Origin: Dromiciops gliroides
Taxonomy: Eukaryota > Chordata > Mammalia > Microbiotheria > Microbiotheriidae
Direction: 5' to 3'
Length of the DNA: 64,000 nucleotides
Assembly (NCBI RefSeq): GCF_019393635.1
Contig: NC_057861.1
Coordinates: 737,378,232 to 737,442,231 of the forward strand
Both the position numbers and the translations under genes were made by a program. Under the pieces are notes generated by a model. That model saw only the letters and a list, made by a program, of their open reading frames with translations, was not told where the DNA came from and made no database searches. Below are positions 1 to 9,085 of the stretch, piece by piece (position 1 is the stretch's first letter; the number at the start of each line of letters is the position of its first letter).

Positions 1-180
1 ATTTATAACTTGACTTTTCATATGCACACCCACAACGACAAGAAGCCTTTCACTTGTGCCACTTGTGGGAAAGGATTTTGCAGAAACTTTGATCTAAAGA
101 AGCACGTGAGGAAACTCCACGACAGTGTGACCCCCGGAGTTCCCTCCACAAAGGACTTGCCCCGGACGGTGCAGAGCTGA
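1..180 (+). CDS. FEZF2: FEZF2 (FEZ family zinc finger 2), C-terminal end, 5' truncated by the window
   Basis: Frame 1 from base 1 gives 59 residues and a TGA at 178-180. The window opens inside the fifth C2H2 finger (NLTFHMHTH, zinc histidines at residues 7 and 11). The non-canonical linker NDKKPF follows, then the complete sixth finger (CATC, then HVRKLH: cysteines 19 and 22, histidines 35 and 40). The tail ends in KDL-x-RTVQS. That ending separates FEZF2 from FEZF1, whose fingers are nearly identical but whose tail differs. The protein is a nuclear DNA-binding transcriptional regulator of forebrain patterning and of layer-5 corticospinal neuron identity (known from mouse and human). The preceding exons lie before the window. 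The last residues between the finger and RTVQS differ from what I recall for the human protein, as expected for a linker-like tail. The convergent neighbour at 38-61 kb, C3orf14, agrees with the FEZF2 locus. Confidence 0.95.
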   Translation: MYNLTFHMHTHNDKKPFTCATCGKGFCRNFDLKKHVRKLHDSVTPGVPSTKDLPRTVQS

Positions 181-278
181 AAGCTTCCGGCTCTGAGAAG
201 GACCTGGTTCTTCACCCTCCACACCGCCTGCCCCTCGGAGACTGGAGAGAGAGACACTGATTTCTAAGATTTAAATAG

Positions 279-280
279 AT

Positions 281-311
<31 letters not shown>

Positions 312-316
312 CATAC
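279..316. repeat. (AT)n dinucleotide tract inside the FEZF2 3'UTR
   Basis: Nearly pure alternating A/T with one interruption. It is a simple repeat that could form an AU hairpin in the mRNA. Confidence 0.85.
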
Positions 317-653
317 AGCAGAGAGGTTAGATCTATTTATCGAGACCAACATCTATTTTGGAAAGCTAAAACGTCTCCCTATGACTTAGGGAGCAGAATT
401 GTACAAACACACACACACCCCCACGTGTGTAGATAGAGGGGGAAACTTATTTAAAGAGAAGTCCTGGACCTCAGAGCTCCCCGGAGACATTTTATTGGGG
501 GGTGACAGAGGGTGGGGGGAGGGTAGACTATCTGAACCTAACTTTTCCACACTGGCTGAATATAAGGGAGCTGTATGATGAGCCTATCCACTTTCTACAT
601 TTCTGTAAATTTCCATGTACGATCGATTAAGGAATATATCTATATATGATTAT

Positions 654-659
654 AATAAA
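654..659 (+). terminator. FEZF2: AATAAA polyadenylation signal of FEZF2
   Basis: Canonical hexamer 474 nt after the stop codon, in an AT-rich context and followed by T-rich sequence. It is the first AATAAA on the + strand after the stop. Confidence 0.7.
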
Positions 660-734
660 CCGATTCCATTCGCAAGAGTCTTGTTTGCCCTCTCCCCAAC
701 ATTGGGAGAGGACCATGGAGGGAAATGTTTCTCC

Positions 735-905
735 TTTCCTGTTTCCTTCCTTGTATCCTATCCATTCTTCCTTCTTTCGTCCCCCTCCACTTTTCTTCCT
801 TCCCTCCATCCTTTTTCTTTCTCCTTTTTTCTTTCCCTTCATTCCTTCCCTCCTTCCTTCCTTCCTTCCTTTTTCCCTCCCTTCCTCCATCCCTCCCTCC
901 CTGCA
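735..905. repeat. Pyrimidine-rich (TTCC/TCCC)n low-complexity tract
   Basis: Imperfect TTCC and TCCC units make almost all of this stretch C/T on the + strand. The open frames across it on both strands are composition artefacts (Ser/Pro/Phe/Leu or Glu/Gly/Arg/Lys only). Confidence 0.85.
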
Positions 906-2035
906 GCTGATGTTCTGACCATATTTCCAAAAGTTATCTTTTGTATTTTTCAAGCCAGCCGGGAGCTTGACTGAAGGAGATGCGCTGGAAGCGGAGTAGG
1001 AAGAGAAACCTCCAAACGACTGTGGGGTGCTCTTGGGTAACTGAGCTGGCACACTGGTGGGCTGGAGGGGGTGTGGGGCACCTATTGAACTCTGTGGTTG
1101 GGGAAAGGCATACGAAAATATCGAAATACTTTGCTTTATTCTGTTGTCTTGTGTTTAACTAACGTGTGACCTACAGTGAGACGAGCCTTCCAGAGGAAAG
1201 AATAGCCGTTACGCCAGGGTGTTGAATTTCCTACGCAGGACCAGGGGCGAAATGTGTTCGTGTTGTAGGAAAAATACAGTGTAGCCGGGCCAGGAAGCAC
1301 CTGTTTGCTGGACTGCTCTGCGGGGAGAAGTTTCTTCTGTTTCTCTAGCTGGGGAAATTGGTGGGGAAAGTGGGAAGAGTGTGGGAGAAGGGAGGGCGGG
1401 GAGCGGCGATGACGGCGCGGTGCACGTAGGTGCGCCCCTGCTCTTCCAACTGCATTGGCCCGTGCGCATTTCCGGTCTACTCCTCCTCCTCCTTTCATTT
1501 ACTTACCTGGGCGTTCGTTCACAGAGCTTGGTCTGCTACTACCGCAACCCCAGAAAGGCCGAGGGCAGTCTCCGAGACTGGCCGCTTACTCCCCAACGGC
1601 ATATGTCCCCTGCCTCCTGGACGCATAAAGAATCCGCCCCCACCCCCCAACTCCGAGGGGGTGGGGGGGCGGGGAGAGACTTTCATCTCCCTCTCTTTTT
1701 CTCTTCTTTTTAAAAGCCACTGGCTACAGGGACTAGTGGCCTGCCGCTGATCCCCAAGGGAGAAAAAGACCTGGGACACAGAGGGAGCAATCGGGCCTTT
1801 TCCAAATTGGGACGCCAGAGTCCGGGATGCGTCAGGCCAAGGGAGCCGCCAACCAAGTTCCCGTCCTCCCCCGTCCCTTCCTCACGTCCCAACTTTGCAC
1901 CAGCTAAAATAGCAAAGACGCTCTATCCCTAGGGTTCACTGGACAGAGGAAATTTAATGGGGTTCACCTCACAGCCTCCCCCATCACTAACAGTCCGCTT
2001 CAGCAACGCCATCTCCATCTTACCCTATTCAGTAG
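906..2035. other. Unique sequence downstream of FEZF2, no gene recognised
   Basis: There are no recognisable interspersed repeats. CpG density is moderately raised around 1390-1480. Several short open frames exist on both strands, but none has a recognisable domain or splice structure. It may be flanking regulatory DNA; nothing firmer can be said. Confidence 0.4.
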
Positions 2036-2945
2036 GCATTAAATAGTAGTAATATTTACAACAACAACAATCTCATTCCTCTCATCCTTTTCGATGGAGT
2101 TTAAATTGGAAACGAGCCTGGCTTATTGCTATCTTGCTAGTATTATCTAACATTTAATGTTCCGAAGACTATTATTATTATTAATCGGGTACTTAAGGCC
2201 GTGGTCTCTTTCCCCACTCCACCCCCGAATTAAAGTCGTATGAAATGCGGGATAATGACGGTTTTCATAATCTAACATGTCACCTTTCGGTCCCTTAATT
2301 AAGACGCATTTAAACAATTTCCTGAATAGCTATCTTTTTTTTTCTCGAATACTGATGAAATGATCTCACGCTCGCTTTCTGAGTAATGACCCAAATTAAG
2401 AGAGAAAACAGAGACCCTTCAAACCGCATTACATTAATCATCTAATCATTCCCAGGAGGGGGGCCGGCTGCCTGAACCCTTTTTGATCAGAATATGGATA
2501 ATCAAGTACTTGGATTACATCAACGGGCGCGCTGGGCAGGCCCCCCTGCGCAGCCCCAGTCCCCCGCACCCCCCCCCCGCCCAACTCCCGACTTTGCAGC
2601 CGCCGCTGCTGCCCTCCCCTATTTTTAATATCCAAGCGCCTATTCAACCCACGTCTTTTGGAACAATATTATTCTAGGGGAGAAAAGGGACGCGGGTTGC
2701 GGTCCGTGTGCGTGCTGCTCAGCCCAAGCTCGCCAATGAAAATGGAAATAAACGCGCCTGGCTTTGTCTGGGAACTGATTAGAGAGGTTTAAGTGTGTGT
2801 GAAGGAGGGAGAGGGGGTGACAGCGCACCCCATTAGATTGAGCGGCTGAAATGCTGGGGGCGGGAAGGACGGGGAGCTCGGTTACCCTCAATCCCACTCC
2901 CTCCTTCCGAAACGGGCTTTAATTAGGGACTGGGGGGAGGGTAGG
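2036..2945. promoter_or_regulatory. Candidate conserved non-coding cluster A, 3' of FEZF2
   Basis: About 900 bases free of interspersed repeats and dense in homeodomain-like words. There is a TTAATTAA core near 2300. Around 2495-2520 a GGATAATC word is followed by the palindrome CAAGTACTTG (2503-2512), which overlaps GGATTA (2512-2517, OTX/bicoid-like). Near 2733 there is a CCAAT word, and near 2918 TTTAATTAG. Such clustering next to a developmental regulator suggests enhancer sequence. This is inference; conservation was not tested. Confidence 0.4.
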
Positions 2946-3071
2946 GGAAGGGCTAGGAGATGAGGCAACGTGGCCTCTCAAACTGAAAAGTTGAATCAGA
3001 GGAGAGAGGGCGTTATTCTCTGTTTTATATCTGACAGGGTAAGGGGGTTCTGTTGAGAAGATACTTGCTGT

Positions 3072-3495
3072 TGCTTGACCCCAATTTATTCATCTGTAAA
3101 AGAAGAGAGTTAGGCGAAGGGAATCTCTAAAATCCCCTAGAAGAGTCTTTGCTCTCTGTTCTAAATCTGCTTATGATCTGGGTCCCAGTTTGTTCATCTG
3201 TAAAAGAAGGTTGAGTTATATGAGCTTGGCCTCTGAAGACCCTTCCAACTCTAAATCTATGACCTCTGATCTCTAAGGTCCCTGGCAAACCGAATAATCT
3301 GTGATCTAGTATCGAAATCTGCCCCAATTTGTTCAACTTCAAAAAGAGTGGACTAGACTAACCAATCTCTAAGGTCCCTTACAAATCTAATATTCTGTGA
3401 AGATTGACCCCTGTAAAAAATGGGGGCTTGACACTCGGGTCACTAAGATCTCTTGTAAATGGAATATTCCACTATATGATCTATGATCTAAAGCT
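3072..3495 (+). repeat. Array of about four diverged MIR/THER1-type 3' units
   Basis: The same module recurs head to tail at about 3077, 3181, 3318 and 3405: a CCCAATTTGTTCATCTGTAA-like start, then a purine stretch, then a CTCTAAGGTCCC / CTAAATCTATGATCT-like end. The wording is that of the tail of marsupial MIR-class SINEs. Units are diverged and 90-140 nt long. Confidence 0.6.
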
Positions 3496-3834
3496 ATCTC
3501 ATTCTCTCCACCATCACCCCCCCCACCTTTCATTTGTTAACAAACTCAAAGTTAGTTGTTTGTTTGTACAATTCAAAATCCAAAAGCAAACAATTGTTTT
3601 TTCGGGGGGAGGGCGAAGGGGGGCACCGCGGTGGAGGATTTTGAATTCCCCCCTGTAGGGATGCCTGATGCCAAGGGAGTCAGGGAGTCAGTGGATTTAC
3701 AAAAAAAAAAAAAAAAAGACCTTAGGCTCCTCGGTACAAGGGGGTCCTCATTTTAGGACTCCACATAAAAGGACCTTACTGAGGCCCAGACTGGACGACC
3801 CCTTCAACCTCTTTGCATATCTCTGGCTTCCACC

Positions 3835-4010
3835 CATGGTTCCCACAACTCGCATGCCCATTGAAAGCAAAAAGGGAATTTGTCAACTTTATTTGTAAAG
3901 AGGCCGACAACAGCTTCATCAGGCTGTCGCTGAGTATTTTTAGTGTCTCCGATTCAGAAATAGGAACGTGTACATTATAATTCCATTTCCTGAAAGGATA
4001 TGGTCCTGAT
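3835..4010. promoter_or_regulatory. Candidate conserved non-coding element B (possible FEZF2 E4 enhancer)
   Basis: Repeat-free block with T/A-rich core words. It includes a TTTATTTGTAAAG forkhead/SOX-like stretch near 3887 and a GACAACAGC...GCTGTCGC imperfect inverted repeat around 3905-3932. It lies about 3.3 kb past the FEZF2 poly(A) signal. The mammalian E4 enhancer is reported roughly 7 kb downstream of the FEZF2 start, and that distance would fall near here if the marsupial gene body is similar in length. The assignment is inference. Confidence 0.35.
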
Positions 4011-4019
4011 TCTTCCCCA

Positions 4020-4620
4020 CCACCTCCCCCCAACAGCTCCAACAAGTCTGGGGAGATGGGAGGAGTGGGGAAAGGAGGGAGGGAAGAAGGGAGGGAGAAT
4101 TTAAATGTTAGATTTCTCTGTGACTGGAATTCTCTGCAAAAGGAGGTTTGGTAGATTCTACTATGGAATCTCTGTGGACTCTGTCTTCCCCAATCTTGTG
4201 TAAAAGAACCCTTCCTTTGTGAAGATAGGGCAATGGCAGACAGTTTCCTAAGCATCTCTGAGATGATGGACAGGAGCTAATTTTAATGATCCCAGTTTCT
4301 GTGGGTAACCTCTGAAACCTGGTGACAGGGACATGTTGCCCTTCCTAGGGGTGGCACATTTTGTTTTCATTAATCACACAAATTAATTCCCATGTAGTAC
4401 CCCCTCCCCCAACAAAAGGGGTCTGAAGTTTGGGCGAGTTTTTTTCCTTATTTTGCTGTTGTTGCTGTTGTTGCTGCTTCTGTGACTGTTATTTTTTGTG
4501 AATCTTTGGACCAGAGATTCATCTGGAGGAAAAAAACTAGAAACAGGCAGCATCTTTTAAATCAGAAATTCTACCTCTGATTCTAGTTGTTCCACCTTAG
4601 GAACGCTGCCTAACTTCTTT
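4020..4620. other. Unique sequence, no gene
   Basis: Contains a GGGA-rich patch (4050-4100), a TTGCTG trinucleotide patch near 4455 and otherwise unremarkable sequence. No coding signal was seen. Confidence 0.4.
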
Positions 4621-4625
4621 TCAGT

Positions 4626-4765
4626 CCCAGTTGCTCACCCATAAAAATGGAAATAACACTAAAGTTGTCTCAGTTTCCTCACCTGTAAAATGGGGAGATT
4701 GAACTAGATGGCTTCTGAGGTTTGTGTTTCCCTCTAGAGTTACAATTCCATGATCCTGCAAAGCC
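4626..4765 (+). repeat. MIR-class SINE 3' fragment
   Basis: Carries the CTCAGTTTCCTCACCTGTAA word followed by a GACTAGATGGCTTCTGAGG-like region and a CCATGATCCT end, the typical 3' half of MIR/THER1 SINEs in + orientation. Confidence 0.65.
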
Positions 4766-5119
4766 AGATTTTTTTTTTGACCCATCACTGAGCCAGTCGT
4801 CAAAACCTGTTCATTGAAATCTAGTTTTTAAGATTAATTTAAGAGCAAAAATTTGGGGAAACTATAGAAGACAACAGTTTCCTTTCTTCCTCCAAGACCC
4901 CAATAAATACTAGATTGGAGATGTAGTTATTATTTCTCAAACAACAGTTTCTTCTCCCTCTCCATTTTTCTTTCCTCTCCAAAATAACCAACCTGAAGGG
5001 AAAAGCATTCTTTGAGAAGTCCTGTTGCAAAACTCTTCCTTGAAATCTCCAAATCAGAAATAACACTGTTTTAAAATATTAGCCAGTTTCCAGCCCACTC
5101 CCCCACACACGCTTTTTGC

Positions 5120-5930
5120 TCAGTGACCACGAACTGAAGAGATTTTGCTTGCCTGCAAAAGCAATGCCAACAACAACGAAAACCTTTAGATCCAGGTAAG
5201 AATTAGTATGCTTCGAATGTCTTCTTCAGGTACCCTCCTGCCCTACCCCAAACTTATACACCTTGCCCGTGGATTAACACGTGAGCAAAAGAGCTGGAAA
5301 GCCTAACAGCAGCGCCCCGCCCCCCAACCCGAGGAAAAGCCCTCAGCTAGTTTGCTAGCTGCCCTCTTGTATTTAAGGACTGTCTCTTCTCCAGGAAGGA
5401 TTTCACCTCAAGGATAAAGGGGCTGGAGTAGAGACGCTATGCTTAACTTTCTAGACTCCTTTTTCAGCCAGGCTGGGTCCTGAAACCAGCCCCCAGCCTG
5501 TCGGAAGAGGCCTTACTTACTCTTCATGTATCGGAATGGTCGGGTGAACAGCTCCAGCGTTTTTTTTTTTTTCCCACTTCATCTCAAACTGTTTGCAAGA
5601 CTTGTCGTTTGCCACATGAATAAATGCCTTAAACAAGGTAGTCATCCGCCGCATATTAATACTCTAACCTTGATTAAATTGTATAGACCACACTTTAAAA
5701 AAATATTAAGAACGCGATTGCGGGGGAGGGGAATTCTGTCACCGACACCAAAAAGACTCCAATTATCTTTTCCCCTACAAGATGTTTCTTCTGTCCATGA
5801 CTGCTCACACTTCAGCAGTCTTGCCAGCAAGACTCAAAAAAAAAAAAAATCTCTTCCAAAGCCGCCGCCTCGAAGAGAACAGATTGATCAGTCCCATTGC
5901 CTTAGGCGGGTTAGAGGTTCCTCCATGGAA
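5120..5930. promoter_or_regulatory. Candidate conserved non-coding element C
   Basis: Mostly repeat-free. The core at about 5595-5725 has an ATGAATAAATG word, ATTAATA, TTGATTAAATTG and a TTAAAAAAATATTAAG stretch beside CpG-containing sequence, unlike the surrounding AT-rich DNA. Placement between elements B and D supports a regulatory cluster. No coding frame with recognisable similarity was found. Confidence 0.33.
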
Positions 5931-6094
5931 AGAATGACACAGAGAAGTTGCCAGCATCCAGACGCAGTGTTGGGGGGTCTGGGGGCGGGGAGACGGGCTT
6001 GCGGCGGTGGTGTAAGCTCAGTTTGCCTTGCTTGCATATGTGTGCATACGGGCCCTTCTCCCTTTCCAGCCCACCAAATGATAATGGGTTTGGG

Positions 6095-6320
6095 GAGCCT
6101 GTCGGTGAAGGAGGAGGAGGAGGAAGGGAGGATGGACGGGAAGAAGAGGGAAAGGGAGGAAGTGGCGGATGACGAGGAAGAGAGGAGGGAAGTGGAGGAT
6201 GGAGGGAGGAAGAAGGAGGAAGGAATGGGGAGGGGGAGGATAAAGGAGAAGAGGAGGAGGGAGGAGAGAAAGGAGACTGAGGAGGAAGAGGACTAAGAGG
6301 AGGAGGAGGAGGCGGAGGCG
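6095..6320. repeat. Long polypurine (GGA/GAA)n tract
   Basis: The + strand is almost purely G/A for over 200 nt. It produces artefactual Glu/Gly/Arg frames on + and Pro/Ser/Leu frames on -. Polypurine mirror-like tracts can adopt triplex (H-DNA) structure. Confidence 0.85.
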
Positions 6321-6406
6321 GAGGAATTGGGCCCATTCCCGGAACAGCAGCAGGCCCAGGTGTGCTCGAAGTGCGCACTCGGGATGGGGAGGACGTCGAT
6401 TGGGCT

Positions 6407-6438
6407 GGGGGGGGGGGGGGAGGGGAGGGGGACCGGGG
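6407..6438 (+). repeat. G-run cluster with G-quadruplex potential
   Basis: A run of 14 G is followed by runs of four, five and four G separated by short A/C spacers, meeting the usual pattern of four or more G-runs with short loops. Confidence 0.7.
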
Positions 6439-6444
6439 CGGCCT

Positions 6445-7135
6445 GGCCGGGGCCAGGAGCCTTGAGAAAATGCCGGGGCGTAAACAACCTCAAGGCAGCT
6501 GCGTTGCCCTTTTCCCTGCACTCGGCTCTCGAACGTCTGAGCAACCAGTTTGCTCCGAGAAACATGTTAATTGCCCACGGAGCTCATTAAGGCATGCACA
6601 TGCAAAACACAGCGAGAAAGATTAGCTGGACAAAAGCGCAATAATGAACTGTCAACAATCGGGCCCATCTACACGGCCGGGATCGCTCGAGAATGAGGCA
6701 TTTAGAGGCAACAAAGGTTTGTCTGGGACAGGAAGAAAGAACGCCCTAGACTTTTGTTTAGTCAACACAATTGATTACAAATGAGAGATTAACAGGATAG
6801 CTGCGGATCTTTTTTCCCCCCTTAAAGGAGACAGAAAAGAAAAGTCCAATTAAGTCCACCGAATGTTAACTACATTGCTTTCCATGCTTGAGCCCGAAAA
6901 GAAATTCTCATTAAACCGTCCCTGGCGATCCCTTTTGGAAAGTAATTTGTCTCCCTGATGGAGCCGAGAAAGGGAGCCGAGTAAAAAGAAAGCGTCGGTT
7001 CCTGGCACAATGCGCTTAGGAGACACAGGGGAAGCAGCCAAAGGGGGAGTTAATGAGCATCTGACAAACGGCTTGGATCTAGGCCTGGAGAACAGTGATG
7101 AAAAGATGGAATTGGCCAACATCTATTCTTTATAT
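6445..7135. promoter_or_regulatory. Candidate enhancer D downstream of FEZF2 (SOX/POU/homeodomain-rich)
   Basis: About 690 repeat-free bases with many developmental binding words. AACAAAGG (6710-6717) and CTTTTGTT (6751-6758, opposite orientation) match SOX high-mobility-group sites. AACAAT (6654-6659) and ACAATTG (6767-6773) are weaker SOX-like sites. ATGCAAAA near 6599 is half an octamer (POU). GTTAATTG, CTCATTAAGG and ATTAGC are homeodomain-like. The sequence keeps several CpGs in a CpG-depleted genome. It is the strongest non-coding candidate by content in the FEZF2 flank. Function is inferred, not shown. Confidence 0.45.
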
Positions 7136-7456
7136 CAAACAGAAAAAGGCCAATCTGAAACAGGGCTGCTCAGAGCTGGGTGCAAGGAGAACGCATGAGA
7201 AAAGGGAGGAGAGAGAAAACCCCGGGCCGAGCCTCGCTGGGGTGGACTGGACGCAGTGTGAAGGGCTGGCTCTGGCGCCAAACCCGAGGGCGGGCATGGA
7301 GGGGCACCGGTGCCATCCGTTCTACCCGGTCGGACCCTGGTCCCTCCTGCCTCCTCAATCCAGTTATGGGATGACAATCAAGGAGCACAGATTAAGTGCC
7401 TATTGTGTGCCAAGCACTGGGGCTACCCAGCCATAATCAAAGGAGCCTAGATGGAG
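7136..7456. other. Unique sequence with a short LINE-like fragment
   Basis: 7370-7436 contains the TGCCTATTGTGTGCCAAGCA-type word of the common L2/CR1-like marsupial repeat. The rest is unassigned GC-richer DNA with no coding evidence. Confidence 0.4.
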
Positions 7457-7516
7457 ATGGAGGAGGAGGAGGAGGAGGAGGAGGAGGAGGAGGAGGAGGA
7501 GGAGGAGGAGGAGGAA
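7457..7516. repeat. (GGA)n trinucleotide microsatellite
   Basis: About 19 uninterrupted AGG units, continuing into a purine-rich region to about 7715. Confidence 0.9.
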
Positions 7517-7724
7517 AATAAGAGATAGAGGGTAGAGGATGAAAAGGAAGAATGAGGGAAGAAGAAAGATGAAAAAGGGGATAGGCATGGGGAAGGAAGA
7601 AGAGGAAAAGGGGTAGGAGAGAAGAGTAGAAGAAGGGGAAGGAGAATGAAGAAGAGGTTAAAAATGGGAGAGGAGGAAGAAAGAATGAACTGGGGAGAAG
7701 GAAGAGGAACTGGAAGAAACTTCA

Positions 7725-7872
7725 ACTTTCTCATTGTACAGATAAGGAAACTGAGGCCTAAAGAAGTTAAAAGACTTGCCCAAGGTCATACAGAAAGAGT
7801 CAGAATTTGAACTCCGGTCCTGAATTCCAAGTTCCAAGACCCACATTAATGTGAAGCAACTAGCTGCCCTTT
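7725..7872 (-). repeat. THER1/MIR-type SINE
   Basis: On the + strand the order is ACAGATAAGGAAACTGAGGC, then a GACTTGCCCAAGGTCA-like word, then a TTTGAACTC-like word, then AGCTGCCC, which is the reverse complement of the SINE, so the element lies on -. Confidence 0.75.
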
Positions 7873-8145
7873 CCAGCCCCTTCTTGTAACTCCCTCTAAG
7901 GAAGAGTCTGTGTTTGGAAGAAAAGTAATCCAGGACCCAATTTCCAATATTTCTCTAAAAGGACTGTCCTGGTAATTAGCAGCCTGCCTTCACCCAGCAT
8001 ATTCCCTTCTATTCCCTTAGAGTTGTTGTATAGGTCCCCAGAGTCACCATATGTTACCATATTCACACTCTGATTACTCTTAGCAACCTAGACCTCAGTC
8101 CCTGAGCATAGACAGACTCCAGGTGATGGATCACCTTGAATAAAA

Positions 8146-8285
8146 AGAGGAAAGGGAAGGAAGGAAGGAAGGAAAGAAGGAAGGAAGGAAGGAAGGAAGG
8201 AAGGAAGGAAGGAAGGAAGGAAGGAAGGAAGGAAGGAAGGAAGGAAGGAAGGAAGGAAGGAAGGAAGGAAGGAAGGAAGGAAGGA
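8146..8285. repeat. (AAGG)n tetranucleotide microsatellite
   Basis: About 32 AAGG units from about 8157 to 8284, interrupted near 8174 by one AAAG. Lys/Glu/Gly/Arg or Phe/Leu/Pro/Ser frames across it are artefacts. Confidence 0.95.
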
Positions 8286-8334
8286 GAGAACTCTGATCAA
8301 ATGGTCACACTTCTTATGAGAAGCACTTTGGTAT

Positions 8335-8720
8335 CACTGCAAAAGGGTTGACCCTGGAGTTAGGAAGACCTTGGGTCCCTACCTTATCGCTGACATTTTC
8401 AGTTATTTCATCATGGGCAAGTTACTCAGTGTCTCTGAACCCTGATTTCCATATCTGTACAAATAAGAGTTATGATCCCTGTCCAAATCTCTGTAAGGAT
8501 CAAATTCTTTCTATATCATCTCTGTATCTATGGAAATTACTTTGCAAACCTCAAAAATAATAAAACAGGTATTCCAAAAGTTTTAGCACAGTTTAAAGCA
8601 CTAAAACACAATCTGTATAAATATTAGTTATTATTAGGATTATACTTATCTCTCAGGTCTTTTGTGAGGAACAAATGAAGAAACATAGGTAAAGCACTTT
8701 GTGAACTTTAAATAGATACA
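8335..8720 (+). repeat. MIR-class SINE, diverged
   Basis: Begins with a GACCCTGGAGTTAGGAAGAC-like head and passes through a GGGCAAGTTACTCAGT core. It ends with a GTAAAGCACTTTGTGAA tail as in MIR. Confidence 0.6.
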
Positions 8721-8727
8721 GAAAAAT

Positions 8728-8743
8728 TAGGGTTAGGGTTAGT
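8728..8743 (+). repeat. Short interstitial TTAGGG run
   Basis: Two full TTAGGG units plus TTAG. It is too short to claim a telomeric origin. Confidence 0.5.
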
Positions 8744-8837
8744 AATAATTTTTATGCATTATTAAGATAAATTTCAAAATTACTCATTCTAGCTTTAAGA
8801 AATGTAACAGCAATTTACATAGTAAATGTGTAAGATT

Positions 8838-9085
8838 CTTTAAAAGGATTATCTCGTTTGATCTTTGCAATGACCTCGGAGGTAGGTGCTATTATGATCT
8901 CCATTTTACAGATGAGGAAACTGAGGCAAACAGGGGTTAAGTGACTTGCTCAAGATCACACAGGTAGTATTTGAGGTTAGATTTGAATCCAAGTCTTCCT
9001 GACTCCTGGGCTAGTACTCTTTTTACTGTTTACTGTTTACAATTTACTCTATTTACTATTTACTCTACTACCTAGCTAAATAAGC
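8838..9085 (-). repeat. THER1-type SINE
   Basis: Reverse-complement order of the THER1 element: TTATCTCGTTTGATC, then CAGATGAGGAAACTGAGGC, then a GATCACACAGGTAG word, then a TTCCTGACTCC end. Confidence 0.75.

Larger units (their letters stand above)
181..676 (+). other. FEZF2: FEZF2 3' untranslated region
   Basis: Non-coding sequence between the FEZF2 stop and the first good poly(A) signal at 654-659. It contains an AT dinucleotide tract (279-316) and an AT-rich end, both common in vertebrate 3'UTRs. The length of about 500 nt is plausible for this gene. The cleavage site is estimated at 10-25 nt beyond the signal; transcript data were not available. Confidence 0.7.

Noticed and set aside
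615..1052. Overlapping open frames on both strands after FEZF2
   Set aside because: Produced by the TTCC/GGAA low-complexity tract.
5526..6296. 256-codon open frame on +, longest in the window
   Set aside because: Its second half is pure Glu/Gly/Arg/Lys from the polypurine tract and the first half crosses unique non-coding DNA; no domain and no splice support.
5911..6565. Long Pro/Ser/Leu-rich open frames on -
   Set aside because: Reverse-strand shadow of the GGA tract.
8157..8284. Regular repeated units resembling a CRISPR array
   Set aside because: Simple microsatellite without spacers, in a vertebrate genome.
8088..8351. Lys/Glu/Gly and Phe/Leu/Pro/Ser frames
   Set aside because: Translation of the AAGG microsatellite.
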